This document shows positions 15,613 through 25,152 of a stretch of DNA of 64,000 bases, in pieces (position 1 is the stretch's first letter; every line of letters starts with the position of its first letter). The notes under the pieces are model-generated. The model worked only from the letters and a program-made list of their open reading frames with translations, was not told the origin of the DNA and did not search any database. The stretch covers positions 3,162,001 to 3,226,000 of the forward strand of contig NZ_CP039253.1 in the NCBI RefSeq assembly GCF_004795915.1, in the 5' to 3' direction. The position numbers and the translations under genes are program-made. The stretch comes from Rhodococcus sp. PAMC28707. Its GTDB lineage: Bacteria; Actinomycetota; Actinomycetes; Mycobacteriales; Mycobacteriaceae.

Positions 15613-16809
15613 ATGAACGCCGATTCCCTCGTCCGTGAGTATCTACAACTCGGTCTGAAATTCGACCGACTCGAAAAGGGCTTCGTCGACGCGTACACCG
15701 GTGATCCCGAGTTGCGTCGACAGACCGAGAATGCGCCTGCTCCCGATCCGGCTGCCCTAGCGCGGCAGGCCGTCGCATTGCGGGCCGAGCTCGCTAATGC
15801 CGACCTTTCGGCGCAACGTGCCGAGTTCATCGATGTCCACTTGCGTGCGCTGGAATGCTCGGGCCGCAAGTTCGCAGGAGAAGACATCGGTTTCGTCGAC
15901 GAGGTCTTCGCATACTTCGATGTCCGCATCGAACCCGGGGATCAGGATCACTACGCGCAGGCACACCGAAAGATGGATGAGGTGTTGTCGGGTCCGGGTT
16001 CGCTCGCCGAGCGACTGGCTGCTCACCGCGCCGGAGACATAATCCCGGCCGATCGACTCCAGGACTGCGTCGACGCCTTTTCGAGTGCTTTGCGTGATCG
16101 TGTGCGAGCAGAGTATTCACTGCCCGAGACCGAACAGGTGCGTTATGAGGTGGTGGGAGACAAGCCGTGGTCGGGATTCAACTATTACCTCGGTGACTTC
16201 AAGTCCACCGTGGCCATCAACTCCGATCTCGAACAGCACATGGCGAACCTCCCGCACCTCATCGCGCATGAGGCCTACCCCGGCCACCACACCGAGCATT
16301 GCCGGAAAGAGATGGGCCTCGTCGGTGCCGGGCAGCAGGAACAGACCCTGTTTCTCGTCAACACTCCGCAATGCCTGATGGCGGAGGGCCTTGCCGATCT
16401 GGCGCTCGAGTCGATCGTCGGACCGGGGTGGGGAGCATGGGCGCAGGAAATCTACGCTGACCTCGGCCTGCGATTCGACGGGGACAAGGCCGAGCGGCTG
16501 TCGACGGCGTCGGGCCAGCTGCTCGGGGTGCGGCAGGACGCGGCATTGTTGCTGCACGATCGACACAAGAGCCAGGATGACGTCGCGGCGTACCTGGAGA
16601 AATGGGGCCTCGCATCGCCCAAGCGTGCTAGGCAAAGTCTGAAGTTCTTGTCCTCGCCGTTGTGGCGTGCCTACAGCAGCACATACGTCGAGGGATACAA
16701 ACTTCTCGGTGGTTGGTTGGCTCAGGGCAAGACCGTCAGCGAGCGATCGGCGTTGTTCGGGCGCCTCCTCGACGAGCCGCTGACACCGGGGCAATTACGC
16801 ATCTCGTAA
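15613..16809 (+). CDS. DUF885 family protein (gluzincin-like putative metallopeptidase)
   Basis: About 398 residues, starting MNADSLVREYLQL. The DUF885 core carries HEAYPGHHTEH around residue 219, a variant HExxxxH zinc-type motif, with a downstream MAEGLADLALES supplying a possible glutamate ligand. No signal peptide is seen, so it is probably cytoplasmic. The ATG at 15613 was chosen over an upstream in-frame start at 15463 because the family homology starts here and the longer form would run through the coaA leader hairpin. Peptidase activity is inferred from the motif only. glyA follows 44 bp later. Confidence 0.85.
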   Translation: MNADSLVREYLQLGLKFDRLEKGFVDAYTGDPELRRQTENAPAPDPAALARQAVALRAELANADLSAQRAEFIDVHLRALECSGRKFAGEDIGFVDEVFAYFDVRIEPGDQDHYAQAHRKMDEVLSGPGSLAERLAAHRAGDIIPADRLQDCVDAFSSALRDRVRAEYSLPETEQVRYEVVGDKPWSGFNYYLGDFKSTVAINSDLEQHMANLPHLIAHEAYPGHHTEHCRKEMGLVGAGQQEQTLFLVNTPQCLMAEGLADLALESIVGPGWGAWAQEIYADLGLRFDGDKAERLSTASGQLLGVRQDAALLLHDRHKSQDDVAAYLEKWGLASPKRARQSLKFLSSPLWRAYSSTYVEGYKLLGGWLAQGKTVSERSALFGRLLDEPLTPGQLRIS

Positions 16810-16853
16810 ACTAAGGACGCCCACATTGCTGCCCTCATTTGGAGACCCCTCTT

Positions 16854-18137
16854 ATGGCTGACGTCAACAACCTGTCCCTTGCCGAACTCGATCCTGAGGT
16901 CGCCGAGGCCATGGCAGGCGAACTGGGGCGTCAGCGTGACACGCTCGAGATGATCGCATCGGAGAACTTCGTTCCCCGTGCCGTCCTGCAAGCACAGGGC
17001 AGCGTGCTGACGAACAAGTACGCCGAGGGCTACCCGGGCCGTCGCTACTACGGCGGCTGCGAGCACGTCGACGTCATCGAGGACCTCGCTCGTAATCGTG
17101 CCAAGGAACTCTTCGGCGCCGAGTTCGCCAACGTCCAGCCGCACGCCGGTGCGCAGGCCAACGCGGCAGTGCTGATGGCACTGATCAACCCGGGTGACAA
17201 GATCATGGGCCTCGATCTCGCACACGGCGGCCACCTCACGCACGGTATGAAGCTGAACTTCTCCGGCAAGCTGTACGAGGTCGAGTCCTACGGCGTCAGC
17301 AAAGAAGACCACCGCATCGATATGGATCAGGTGCGCAAGCAGGCCATCGCGGCCAAGCCGCAGGTCCTGATCGCCGGCTGGTCGGCCTACCCGCGATTCC
17401 AGGACTTCGAAGCCTTCCGTTCCATCGCTGACGAGGTCGGCGCATTGCTGTGGGTCGATATGGCGCACTTCGCCGGACTCGTCGCAGCAGGGCTGCATCC
17501 CTCGCCCGTGCCCTACGCCGACGTCGTCTCCTCGACCGTGCACAAAACTCTCGGCGGACCCCGGTCCGGCTTGATCCTCGCGAAGAAGGAATGGGCGAAG
17601 AAGCTCAACTCGGCAGTGTTCCCCGGCCAGCAGGGTGGCCCACTCATGCATGCGATCGCCGCCAAGGCCGTCGCTTTCAAGATCGCTGCGACGCCGGAGT
17701 TCAAGGAGCGCCAGGAGCGCACCCTCCTCGGAGCTGCACTCCTCGCGGATCGCCTGAACGGCAAAGACATCGCGGACAAGGGAATCTCGGTTCTCACCGG
17801 CGGCACCGATGTGCACCTCGCTCTGGTGGACCTGCGTAACAGCCAGCTCGACGGCCAACAGGCCGAGGACCTCCTCCACGAGGTCGGCATCACCGTCAAC
17901 CGCAACGCCGTGCCGTTCGATCCGCGCCCGCCGATGGTCACCTCCGGCCTGCGCATCGGCACCTCGGCACTCGCGACGCGTGGCTTCGGCGAAGCAGAGT
18001 TCACCGAGGTCGCCGACATCATCGGCACCACACTCGCCACCGGCGAAGCCAGCGATTCATTGAAAGAGCGCGTCGTCAAGGTCGCGCAGAGCAAGCCGCT
18101 CTACGACGGCCTCGAAGACTGGGGCCTGATCGGCTGA
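16854..18137 (+). CDS. glyA: Serine hydroxymethyltransferase
   Basis: A 427-residue PLP enzyme that interconverts serine and glycine and feeds one-carbon units to tetrahydrofolate. The PLP lysine lies in [32 protein letters not shown] and [17 protein letters not shown] are canonical. The ATG at 16854 ([13 protein letters not shown]) is preferred to an in-frame TTG at 16839; GGAGA lies about 10 nt upstream. I see no glycine-riboswitch-like tandem in the 44-nt leader. A complex region of inverted repeats follows the stop. Confidence 0.97.
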   Translation: MADVNNLSLAELDPEVAEAMAGELGRQRDTLEMIASENFVPRAVLQAQGSVLTNKYAEGYPGRRYYGGCEHVDVIEDLARNRAKELFGAEFANVQPHAGAQANAAVLMALINPGDKIMGLDLAHGGHLTHGMKLNFSGKLYEVESYGVSKEDHRIDMDQVRKQAIAAKPQVLIAGWSAYPRFQDFEAFRSIADEVGALLWVDMAHFAGLVAAGLHPSPVPYADVVSSTVHKTLGGPRSGLILAKKEWAKKLNSAVFPGQQGGPLMHAIAAKAVAFKIAATPEFKERQERTLLGAALLADRLNGKDIADKGISVLTGGTDVHLALVDLRNSQLDGQQAEDLLHEVGITVNRNAVPFDPRPPMVTSGLRIGTSALATRGFGEAEFTEVADIIGTTLATGEASDSLKERVVKVAQSKPLYDGLEDWGLIG

Positions 18138-18159
18138 TTGCCACCTCTTCGCCGAGTAG

Positions 18160-18208
18160 GCAGGTCGGCCTGTTCGACTAGCAGGCCTGTTCAACTCGCC
18201 CGACCTGC
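18160..18208 (+). terminator. Weak inverted repeat after glyA
   Basis: GCAGGTCGG (18160-18168) pairs with CCGACCTGC (18200-18208). Between them GGCCTGTTC is directly repeated (18167-18175 and 18184-18192). It starts 22 nt after the glyA stop and runs into the palindromic repeat that follows. Probably part of glyA termination. Confidence 0.4.
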
Positions 18209-18302
18209 TTGAATGGTCCATTCATACGAATCGGGCGGTTTCAAGTGGTTGTTGCAACGACCACTTGAGATTGCCTCGATCGTACGAATGGACTATTTGA
18301 GC
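18207..18302 (+). repeat. Paired 23-nt repeat units enclosing a second hairpin
   Basis: The left arm (18207-18229) begins GCTTGAATGGTCCATTC. The right arm (18280-18302) is its reverse complement with four changes, all of which leave G.U pairs in RNA. Between them, TCAAGTGGTTG (18241-18251) pairs with 18258-18268 around TTGCAA with one mismatch. The whole forms a two-storey cruciform between glyA and phoH2. The pattern of G.U-compatible changes suggests selection for RNA pairing. Confidence 0.65.
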
Positions 18303-18573
18303 GGGGGGACAGGGACCCCTCCGACACGGTGCGATGGGTTAACGCGGTGTTCACCGACACGCACCCTGCTACCCGCGCCAATCCTCGGAATCGGCGGTAC
18401 CGTCGGCAGTAACAGACAGCGGGGAAGCTGACTGTGCGGGAGGTTCTGATACGTGACTGAGCTAGTGAGTGCGAGAGGTCCGGCACCCGGTCCTCGTGTC
18501 AGCTGACACGTCAGGACCGACCGGCCGAGCGACAAGCGTTCGTGTGGCGTCGCGCGAACAATAGGAGCCCCAC
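18303..18573 (+). other. Non-coding leader region of phoH2 (271 nt)
   Basis: No gene is supported here. The stretch contains small local symmetries (GGGGGGACAGGGACCCC at 18303-18319; GTCAGCTGAC at 18498-18507, a perfect 10-bp palindrome). It ends in TAGGAGCCCCAC before the phoH2 GTG, giving a Shine-Dalgarno AGGAG. In mycobacteria a small antitoxin-like gene can precede phoH2; I see no convincing equivalent. A structured leader is possible, but I could not match a riboswitch family. Confidence 0.4.
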
Positions 18574-19899
18574 GTGACCACTTCACGCTCCGTTTCCGCC
18601 CCTCTTCGGACATTCGTGCTGGACACCTCGGTTCTACTGTCGGATCCTTGGGCTGTTATTCGCTTCGCCGAGCACAATGTGGTGCTGCCGCTCGTGGTCA
18701 TCAGCGAGTTGGAGGGTAAACGCCATCACCACGAGCTGGGATGGTTCGCGCGGGAGTCATTGCGCATGCTCGACGACCTTCGCGTCGAACATGGTCGGCT
18801 CGATCTACCTGTTCCGATCGGCACGCAGGGCGGCACACTGCAGGTCGAGCTCAATCACACCGACGCAGCCGTTCTGCCTGTCGGTTTTCGTACCGACTCC
18901 AACGATTCGCGAATCCTGGCGTGCGCACTCAACCTGGCGGCCGAGGGCAAAGAAGTAGTGCTTGTCAGCAAGGACATCCCGCTGCGAGTGAAAGCCGGTG
19001 CGGTGGGATTGCCCGCCGACGAGTATCACGCCCACGACGTCGTGCCTTCGGGTTGGACCGGGATGGCCGAACTGGAAGTGCAGCCGGCCGACATCGATCG
19101 GTTGTTCGCGGACGGTGTCATCGACCTGGACGACGCACGAGAAATGCCGTGTCACACAGGAGTTCGCTTGCTCGGGGGCCGTTCGAGTGCATTGGGACGT
19201 GTCACAGCGGACAAGCAGGTGCAGCTTGTGCGCGGCGAACGCGAAGCATTCGGCTTGCACGGACGCTCCGCCGAACAGCGGGTCGCGCTCGACTTGCTGC
19301 TCGACGAGAGCATCGGCATCGTCTCGCTCGGCGGCAAGGCCGGAACGGGAAAGTCTGCGCTGGCACTGACCGCAGGTCTGGAGGCCGTCCTCGAGCGTCG
19401 TACTCATCGGAAAGTGGTTGTCTTTCGCCCTCTGTACGCGGTCGGCGGTCAGGAGCTCGGGTACCTACCCGGCAGTGAGAGCGAAAAAATGGGCCCCTGG
19501 GGGCAGGCCGTGTTCGACACCTTGGAAGGGCTCGTAAGCCCAGAGGTGATGGAGGAGGTCATTGCACGCGGAATGCTGGAAGTATTGCCGCTCACCCATA
19601 TTCGTGGACGATCACTGCACGATTCCTTCGTGATCGTCGACGAGGCTCAATCACTCGAACGCAATGTTCTGCTCACTGTTCTGTCCAGGCTCGGCAGTGG
19701 CTCCCGCGTCGTTCTCACCCACGACGTGGCGCAGCGTGACAATCTCCGCGTAGGACGGCACGACGGCGTCGCAGCGGTGATCGAAAAGCTCAAGGGCCAC
19801 CCGCTTTTCGCGCACATCACCCTCACCCGAAGCGAGCGTTCGCCGATCGCGGCACTGGTTACGGAGATGCTGGAAGAGTTCGGGCCTTCAGGGGCGTAG
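18574..19899 (+). CDS. phoH2: PhoH2: PIN-domain RNase fused to PhoH ATPase
   Basis: A 441-residue two-domain protein. Residues 12-150 are a PIN ribonuclease domain with acidic residues D17 (FVLDTSV), E45 (VISELEG), D111 and D134. Residues 225-441 are a PhoH-type P-loop ATPase with Walker A GKAGTGKS at 254-261 and Walker [11 protein letters not shown]. In mycobacteria this fusion acts as an ATP-dependent, sequence-selective RNA helicase/RNase. The GTG at 18574 follows AGGAG by 8 nt. No separate antitoxin gene is evident beside it. Confidence 0.95.
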   Translation: MTTSRSVSAPLRTFVLDTSVLLSDPWAVIRFAEHNVVLPLVVISELEGKRHHHELGWFARESLRMLDDLRVEHGRLDLPVPIGTQGGTLQVELNHTDAAVLPVGFRTDSNDSRILACALNLAAEGKEVVLVSKDIPLRVKAGAVGLPADEYHAHDVVPSGWTGMAELEVQPADIDRLFADGVIDLDDAREMPCHTGVRLLGGRSSALGRVTADKQVQLVRGEREAFGLHGRSAEQRVALDLLLDESIGIVSLGGKAGTGKSALALTAGLEAVLERRTHRKVVVFRPLYAVGGQELGYLPGSESEKMGPWGQAVFDTLEGLVSPEVMEEVIARGMLEVLPLTHIRGRSLHDSFVIVDEAQSLERNVLLTVLSRLGSGSRVVLTHDVAQRDNLRVGRHDGVAAVIEKLKGHPLFAHITLTRSERSPIAALVTEMLEEFGPSGA

Positions 19900-19906
19900 A
19901 TGCATG

Positions 19907-19942
19907 GAGTGGAAATGCGTTCCTCGGGACGCATTTCCACTC
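19907..19942. terminator. Shared hairpin between phoH2 and the convergent NTF2-like gene
   Basis: Two 14-nt perfect arms (GAGTGGAAATGCGT at 19907-19920 and its complement at 19929-19942) with an 8-nt loop that can pair further. It starts 8 nt after the phoH2 stop and touches the stop codon of the opposing gene, so it can serve both. Confidence 0.75.
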
Positions 19943-20348
19943 ATGGGCGCAGCCGCCACAGCCCACGCACCAACGCCTTCGCGAAGTCGAGATTGTCGAA
20001 ATAGTCCCGCCACACGAGGATCTTGCCGTCACGCAGCTCGAAAGTGCCACACACCCAGAACTCGATACGCAATCGGCGCCAGATCAGTACGTCGGTGCGT
20101 TCGGTGAGCACCACGTCGCCGCTGGGGTCTGCCGCAATGTTGTGGATGGTGACGTCGAATCCGTAGTTCGGCTTCGCCATGACCGCGAGCGCTTTGCGGA
20201 CTCGGGCTATGCCACGCACTTTCGGAAATCCGACGTTGTGCCAGATGATCGCGTCGTCGAGCAGTGCCGCCGCGCGATCGACGTCGCGCTCCGCCAGAGC
20301 CCGCAGCATGTCCTCGACAGTCTTGGTCGAATGCAGTAGATCTGTCAC
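19941..20348 (-). CDS. NTF2-like / limonene-1,2-epoxide hydrolase family protein
   Basis: A 135-residue single-domain protein of the cystatin-like alpha+beta fold. The LEH-type catalytic triad can be read off: R and D in LTERTDVLIW and D in VWRDYFDNLDF, with a conserved IIWHNVG strand. It may hydrate a small epoxide; related mycobacterial EphG binds fatty-acid or sterol-like epoxides. The GTG start overlaps the stop of an upstream remnant by 4 nt (GTGA), so it appears translated by coupling from the remains of a broken gene. Confidence 0.82.
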   Translation of the reverse strand: MTDLLHSTKTVEDMLRALAERDVDRAAALLDDAIIWHNVGFPKVRGIARVRKALAVMAKPNYGFDVTIHNIAADPSGDVVLTERTDVLIWRRLRIEFWVCGTFELRDGKILVWRDYFDNLDFAKALVRGLWRLRP

Positions 20349-20674
20349 TTGGTGAACCTCCCCAGTCCGTTCCCGTCGAAGTACTCGAGCGTGACGGTGT
20401 TTCCGTTGAACGTCGCCTGCGACACGGTGCCGTCGGGAGCGTTCTCGCTCCGCACATCGAAGGCGAACGTATCACCATCCAAGGGCGTCAGGGTGCCGTT
20501 GTCTTCGGTGACCGTCGCAGGACCCCAGAACGAATTTCGATATACCCCGGCGTAGGCCGTGAGCGGCTGTGCGGGACCCGGATCGGTGGGCGGTGTCTTG
20601 CCGACGAGTTCTCCCATCGGTTCGTCCAGTATTGGGACGAGCGTAAACACTGCTCGCGTGGGATTTGGGAGAAT
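20345..20674 (-). pseudogene. C-terminal remnant of a beta-lactamase-type serine hydrolase (DUF3471)
   Basis: An open frame of about 110 codons begins right after an in-frame stop at 20675-20677 with ILPNPTRAVFTLVPILDEPM, then LTAYAGVYRNSFWGPATV, then GNTVTLEYFDGNGLGRF. That is the C-terminal DUF3471-like tail of class C beta-lactamase/esterase proteins. The catalytic domain with SxxK and YxN is missing, and the preceding DNA belongs to the divergent desaturase promoter. A GTG at 20650 would allow a 101-residue product. Probably the leftover of a deletion, kept because it abuts the NTF2-like gene. Confidence 0.7.
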
Positions 20675-20719
20675 TCACAGAGGTCAGGGGCGCGAGGCTT
20701 GACGTTCGGGGCGAGGCGC

Positions 20720-20725
20720 TACGGT
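20720..20725 (+). promoter_or_regulatory. -10 box of the DesA2-like gene (leaderless)
   Basis: TACGGT lies 6 nt before the ATG at 20732, and no Shine-Dalgarno is seen. Confidence 0.4.
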
Positions 20726-20731
20726 ATTCGG

Positions 20732-21589
20732 ATGCCTACGAACTTCACTGACGGTGACCTGTTGCTCCGACTGGAGCCCGCCGTGGAAGAGAATCTGCGC
20801 CGACACATCGAAGAAGCAGAGGACTGGCACCCCCACGATTTCGCGCCGTGGGACGACGGCAAGAACTTCGCGTTCCTCGGTGGCGAGGACTGGTCGGCCG
20901 AACAATCCCACCTCAGCGAGGTCGAGATTCTCTCTGCCACGGTCAGTGTCCTCGTTGCCGATAATCTGCCCGCCTACCACCGTGAACTGGCCCGTGCACT
21001 GACCGGCCAGGGCGCATGGTGGAAGTGGACCGGGCGGTGGACGTCGGAAGAGAATCGTCAGTCGATAGCGCTGCGCGACTTCTTGGTCTTGACTCGCGCT
21101 GTCGATCCAGTCGCTCTCGAACGCGTTCGGATGGAAGAGATGACGAAAGGCTACGACGCGCCCAGCCTTCACGTTCTCGATATCCTCGCGCATTTTGCCG
21201 TGGACGAGTCGGCGGCTGTGTTGCGAAACAACAATACGATCGCACTCGGTGGCGACCCCGTTCTGGTCAAGATTTTGTCGAAGATCGCCCAGGACGACGC
21301 GCTGCAGTCGAAGTTCTACGCGAATATGGTCACCGAAGCACTCGGCGTTGCCCCGGATCAGACCGTGCGCGCTATCGCCGACCGCATCAATGGGTACTCG
21401 ATCCCCGTGGTAGATCTGCCGGGTAAGGGCAGCAGCACCGAATTGCTCGCCGCCGCCGGTATCTACACGGTGGAACAGCAGAGCGAGAAGGTGTTCAAGC
21501 CATTGCTGGCGGAGTGGAACATCTTCGGCCGCGACGACCTCGGCGACGAGGGCAACAAGGCGCGCGACGAGCTGAGCGCATTCGCCTGA
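20732..21589 (+). CDS. Acyl-ACP desaturase homologue (DesA2-like) with altered diiron ligands
   Basis: A 285-residue protein of the ferritin-like acyl-ACP desaturase family, close in length and context to mycobacterial DesA2 (275 residues). Canonical ligands are one Glu before LPxY, then ExxH, Glu, ExxH. Here the first position reads VADNLPAY (Ala76 where Glu is expected), the first ExxH is ENRQ (Q110), and the second is DALQ (D189, Q192). Only E159 (VDESAAVL) appears kept. It may bind metal poorly or act as a non-catalytic acyl-ACP binder. Start at ATG 20732 with TACGGT 6 nt upstream. A long hairpin follows the stop. Confidence 0.88.
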   Translation: MPTNFTDGDLLLRLEPAVEENLRRHIEEAEDWHPHDFAPWDDGKNFAFLGGEDWSAEQSHLSEVEILSATVSVLVADNLPAYHRELARALTGQGAWWKWTGRWTSEENRQSIALRDFLVLTRAVDPVALERVRMEEMTKGYDAPSLHVLDILAHFAVDESAAVLRNNNTIALGGDPVLVKILSKIAQDDALQSKFYANMVTEALGVAPDQTVRAIADRINGYSIPVVDLPGKGSSTELLAAAGIYTVEQQSEKVFKPLLAEWNIFGRDDLGDEGNKARDELSAFA

Positions 21590-21611
21590 GCTGGGTTTAC
21601 TACCCCTGAAC

Positions 21612-21662
21612 GCGTGAATGGCTCGTTCATACGAAGCAATCGTATGAACGAGCCATTCACGC
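21612..21662. repeat. Perfect 23-bp inverted repeat of the dispersed family, acting as terminator
   Basis: Arms 21612-21634 and 21640-21662 are exact complements with the 5-nt loop AGCAA. The unit (GCGTGAATGGCTCGTTC, ending ATACGA) is a diverged copy of the units at 176 and 18207. It separates the convergent desaturase and fumC genes (22 bp after one stop, 44 bp before the other). Confidence 0.75.
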
Positions 21663-21706
21663 CGATGCAGGGCGGCTACCGCCGATGCCGGCAACCAACG
21701 GTGAAG

Positions 21707-23110
21707 TCAGTCCTTGACCTTCGCCATGGCCAGCACGTCGAGCCGCTTGTCGAGTTCTTCCTCGCTGAGCTTGTCGCCGATCAGCCCACGGTCGATGACC
21801 GTCTGACGGATCGTCTTCTTCTCCTTGAGCGCCTGCTTGGCGACGGCCGCGGCCTCCTCGTAACCGATGGCGGAGTTCAGCGGCGTCACGATGGACGGCG
21901 AGGACTCGGCGAGGGTCTTGAGGTGCTCGACGTTGGCGGTCAGCCCGCTGATGCACTTGTCGGCGAACAGTACCGAGACATTGGCGAGCAAGGTGAAGGA
22001 CTCGAGCACGTTGCGTGCCATCACCGGGATGTAGACGTTGAGCTCGAAGGCACCCGAGGCGCCACCGAATGCGACGGCTGCATCGTTGCCGACGACCTGC
22101 ACGGCGACCTGTGTAACCGCTTCGGGCAGAACAGGATTGACCTTGCCTGGCATGATCGAGCTACCCGGCTGCAGGTCGGGAAGTGACAGCTCGCCAAGTC
22201 CGGTGAGTGGTCCCGAACCCATCCAACGAATGTCGTTGGCGATCTTGGTCAGCGACACCGCGATGGTGCGCAGTGCGCCGGATGCCTCGACGAGTCCGTC
22301 CCGAGCTGCCTGCGCCTCGAAGGCGTTCTTGGCTGCGGTCAGGGCTTCGATTCCGGTCGACTCGACCAGTGCTGCAACAACTTTCGGTCCGAAACCGTCG
22401 GGAGCGTTGAGGCCGGTGCCCACCGCAGTGCCGCCGATCGGGAGTTCACCCAAACGTGGCAGGGTCGCCTCGACGCGCTCGATACCGGCTTCGATCTGAC
22501 GGGCGTACCCGCCGAACTCCTGGCCGAGAGTGACCGGAACAGCATCCATGAGGTGCGTGCGTCCGGACTTGACCACTGTCTTCCACTCGACGGCCTTCGC
22601 GGCCAGGGCGGAATGCAGGTGCTTCAGTGCAGGCACAAGCGAAGTGACCGCTGCCTCGGTCGCGGCGACGTGGGTAGCCGTCGGGAAAGTATCGTTCGAC
22701 GACTGCGACATGTTGACGTGGTCGTTGGGGTGCACCTCCACGCCCTTCGCCTTGGCGATCGACGCGATGACCTCGTTGGCGTTCATGTTGGAGCTGGTTC
22801 CCGAACCGGTCTGAAAGACGTCGATGGGGAACTGGTCGTCGTGCAGACCGTCGGCGATTTCGTTCGCAGCCGCGATGATCGCGTCGGCAAGCGTTCCGTC
22901 GAGCAGTCCGAGATCCCTGTTGACCTGCGCGCAGGCTGCCTTGAGCAGGCCCATCGCGCGGATCTGAGTGCGCTCGAGCGGACGGCCGGAGATGGGAAAG
23001 TTCTCGACCGCTCGCTGCGTCTGGGCGCGCCAGAGTGCATCGATCGGTACGCGAACCTCTCCCATGGTGTCGTGCTCGATCCGGAATTGCTGTTCGTCTG
23101 TCTGCGTCAT
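21707..23110 (-). CDS. fumC: Class II fumarate hydratase
   Basis: A 467-residue oxygen-stable fumarase; interconverts fumarate and malate in the TCA cycle. The superfamily signature [16 protein letters not shown] is intact, as are the active-site blocks [34 protein letters not shown] and [13 protein letters not shown]. glpX lies 64 bp upstream on the same strand, as in M. tuberculosis, so the two may be co-transcribed. Confidence 0.97.
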   Translation of the reverse strand: MTQTDEQQFRIEHDTMGEVRVPIDALWRAQTQRAVENFPISGRPLERTQIRAMGLLKAACAQVNRDLGLLDGTLADAIIAAANEIADGLHDDQFPIDVFQTGSGTSSNMNANEVIASIAKAKGVEVHPNDHVNMSQSSNDTFPTATHVAATEAAVTSLVPALKHLHSALAAKAVEWKTVVKSGRTHLMDAVPVTLGQEFGGYARQIEAGIERVEATLPRLGELPIGGTAVGTGLNAPDGFGPKVVAALVESTGIEALTAAKNAFEAQAARDGLVEASGALRTIAVSLTKIANDIRWMGSGPLTGLGELSLPDLQPGSSIMPGKVNPVLPEAVTQVAVQVVGNDAAVAFGGASGAFELNVYIPVMARNVLESFTLLANVSVLFADKCISGLTANVEHLKTLAESSPSIVTPLNSAIGYEEAAAVAKQALKEKKTIRQTVIDRGLIGDKLSEEELDKRLDVLAMAKVKD

Positions 23111-23174
23111 GAGCCTTACTTTGCCAGTTGGGTACGGGTAATTGTCGTGCTGGGTCAGAGCGCTGGCAGAACCG

Positions 23175-24215
23175 TCAGAAAGAAGGAGCCTGACCGCTCG
23201 TGTCGCCGTCGAAATCGACCGAGGAGTACTCGCGCAGCTTCTCGAGGCGGTGGTACGCGTCGATCATTCGAACGGTGCCGGACTTGGAGCGCATCACGAT
23301 GGACTGAGTGTGCGCACCGCCGCCCGCGTAGCGCACGCCGCGCAGCAGATCGCCGTCGGTGACGCCGGTAGCGGTGAAGAATACGTTTTCACCCGACACC
23401 AAGTCGATGGTGTTGAGGACACGGTCGAGGTCGTGACCGGCGTCGATCGCTTTCTGCTTCTCTTCGTCGTCCATGGGGGCGAGGCGGCCCTGCAGGGCGC
23501 CGTCCATGCAACGCATCGCAGCGGCAGCGATGATGCCCTCGGGGGTGCCGCCGATGCCGATCAGCAGATCCGTGCCGGAATCGGGACGTGCGGCTGCGAT
23601 CGCGCCTGCGACGTCACCGTCGGAGATGAGCCGGATGCGTGACCCTGCGTCGCGAACGGCCTGAATCAGTTCTGCGTGACGGGGGCGATCCAGGATGCAC
23701 ACGGTGACATCGGATGCGGATCCCTTCTTGACCTTGGCGATCCGAGCGATGTTCTCGGCAACCGGAGCTGTGATGTCGATGACATCGGCGTAGTCGGGCC
23801 CGACGGCAATCTTCTCCATGTAGAACACCGCCGAGGGGTCGAACATGGCGCCGCGCTCGGCGACGGCCAGCACGGAGATCGCGTTCGGCATGCCCTTGGC
23901 CATCAGCGTGGTTCCGTCGACGGGGTCGACGGCGAAGTCGACCTCCGGCCCGTTGCCGTTGCCGACCTGCTCGCCGTTGTAGAGCATCGGCGCTTCGTCC
24001 TTCTCGCCTTCGCCGATCACGACGACGCCGCGCATGGAGACCGAGCTGACCAGCTGACGCATAGCGTCCACCGCTGCTCCGTCGCCGCCTTCCTTGTCGC
24101 CACGTCCTACCCAGCGGCCCGAGGCGAGTGCGCCGGCCTCGGTGACTCGTACGAGTTCTAGGGCGAGATTGCGATCTGGCGCCATGGCGCGGGTGGACTC
24201 GGTGCTGGTCGTCAT
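23175..24215 (-). CDS. glpX: Class II fructose-1,6-bisphosphatase
   Basis: A 346-residue metal-dependent phosphatase of gluconeogenesis. The motifs [42 protein letters not shown] and [18 protein letters not shown] are all present. The ATG at 24215 has AGGAGG about 11 nt upstream. The 122-bp gap to the divergent DUF4245 gene holds both promoters. Confidence 0.97.
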   Translation of the reverse strand: MTTSTESTRAMAPDRNLALELVRVTEAGALASGRWVGRGDKEGGDGAAVDAMRQLVSSVSMRGVVVIGEGEKDEAPMLYNGEQVGNGNGPEVDFAVDPVDGTTLMAKGMPNAISVLAVAERGAMFDPSAVFYMEKIAVGPDYADVIDITAPVAENIARIAKVKKGSASDVTVCILDRPRHAELIQAVRDAGSRIRLISDGDVAGAIAAARPDSGTDLLIGIGGTPEGIIAAAAMRCMDGALQGRLAPMDDEEKQKAIDAGHDLDRVLNTIDLVSGENVFFTATGVTDGDLLRGVRYAGGGAHTQSIVMRSKSGTVRMIDAYHRLEKLREYSSVDFDGDTSGQAPSF

Positions 24216-24337
24216 CGGTTTGTAGCCTCCTGGTAGGTGGGGGTCTTACCCAGCGCGATTATCTCATTCAGCGCCGTTGTTCGCCGAGGAGGGCATGCGC
24301 CGACCCGGCATCGACGTCCTGCGGGGATACTGGAGGC

Positions 24338-24907
24338 GTGGCGAACAGTAAACCCCGGATCCTGAACAACAACCGTGACATGGTCTGGTCCCTCATTCCG
24401 CTAGTGATCGCCTGTCTGTTGATTGCCGGAATTGCCAGTCAGTGCACGTTGAGCCCAGGCGGGCCGACGCAGGGACCGATCCCGAACTTCGACGTCGCCG
24501 CGGCAATGCAGTACGACGCGTCCGAGGTCGACTTCCCGATCCGCAACCCCAAGGTTCCCGACGACTGGACGCCTAACTCGGGAAGCCGCGGATCCATCGC
24601 AGGCGATCAGGGTGGGGACACCAGCACTGTCGGATACATCTCCGGTGCCGGGCGCTACAACCGGCTCACGCAATCGAACGCAAGTGAAGACGTGCTCGTG
24701 CCGTTCGCTGTCGGCGAGCCTCGATTCGCCTCGGGAACTCAGTCGATCGACGGCAAGGAGTGGGTCGTCTACACGCAACAGAGCGAAGAGCCGGTGTGGG
24801 TGACGGACCTGGGTGACGTGCGGCTGCTCATCACCGGTAGCGGATCTTCCGAGGAATTCACCACGCTCGCCGCTGCGACTACCCAAGCGACACCCCTGAC
24901 ACCTTGA
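24338..24907 (+). CDS. DUF4245 membrane-anchored protein
   Basis: A 189-residue protein with a short positively charged N-terminus, one membrane helix (MVWSLIPLVIACLLIAGIAS) and an extracytoplasmic domain rich in Gly, Ser and Thr (VDFPIRNPKVPDDWTPNSG). It corresponds to the protein opposite glpX in M. tuberculosis (Rv1100, from memory). Convergent with xseB, 19 bp apart. Function unknown. Confidence 0.85.
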   Translation: MANSKPRILNNNRDMVWSLIPLVIACLLIAGIASQCTLSPGGPTQGPIPNFDVAAAMQYDASEVDFPIRNPKVPDDWTPNSGSRGSIAGDQGGDTSTVGYISGAGRYNRLTQSNASEDVLVPFAVGEPRFASGTQSIDGKEWVVYTQQSEEPVWVTDLGDVRLLITGSGSSEEFTTLAAATTQATPLTP

Positions 24908-24926
24908 ACTCGAGCCTTGGCGAGCG

Positions 24927-25142
24927 TCAGTCCTGGTCCTTCACGTGTGCGAGGGCATTCTCGACGCGCTTGCGTGCGCCGGCGAGGTGCTCCTCGCAGC
25001 GGGTCGCGAGCAATTCGCCTCGTTCCCACAAGGCGAGCGATGCGTCGAGATCGAGGCCACCCTGTTCGAGAACCTTCACCACGTCGACCAGTTCGTCTCG
25101 GGCAGCCTCGTAGCCCATTTCTTCGATCGGTGTTTCAGTCAA
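24927..25142 (-). CDS. xseB: Exodeoxyribonuclease VII small subunit
   Basis: A 71-residue helical protein ([40 protein letters not shown]). Several XseB copies coat the XseA helical arm. It starts with TTG at 25142, supported by AGGAG 7-8 nt upstream, and lies 10 nt after xseA. Confidence 0.93.
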   Translation of the reverse strand: MTETPIEEMGYEAARDELVDVVKVLEQGGLDLDASLALWERGELLATRCEEHLAGARKRVENALAHVKDQD

Positions 25143-25152
25143 GAGTTTTCTC

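Noticed and set aside
18213..18431. 72-codon plus-strand ORF upstream of phoH2 as a possible antitoxin gene
   Set aside because: It begins inside the palindromic repeat, has no Shine-Dalgarno, and its composition is that of random high-GC DNA; no resemblance to PhoAT-type proteins.
18303..18573. c-di-AMP (ydaO-type) or other riboswitch before phoH2
   Set aside because: A GC-rich structured-looking leader exists, but I could not match conserved riboswitch core motifs; a covariance-model search would be needed.
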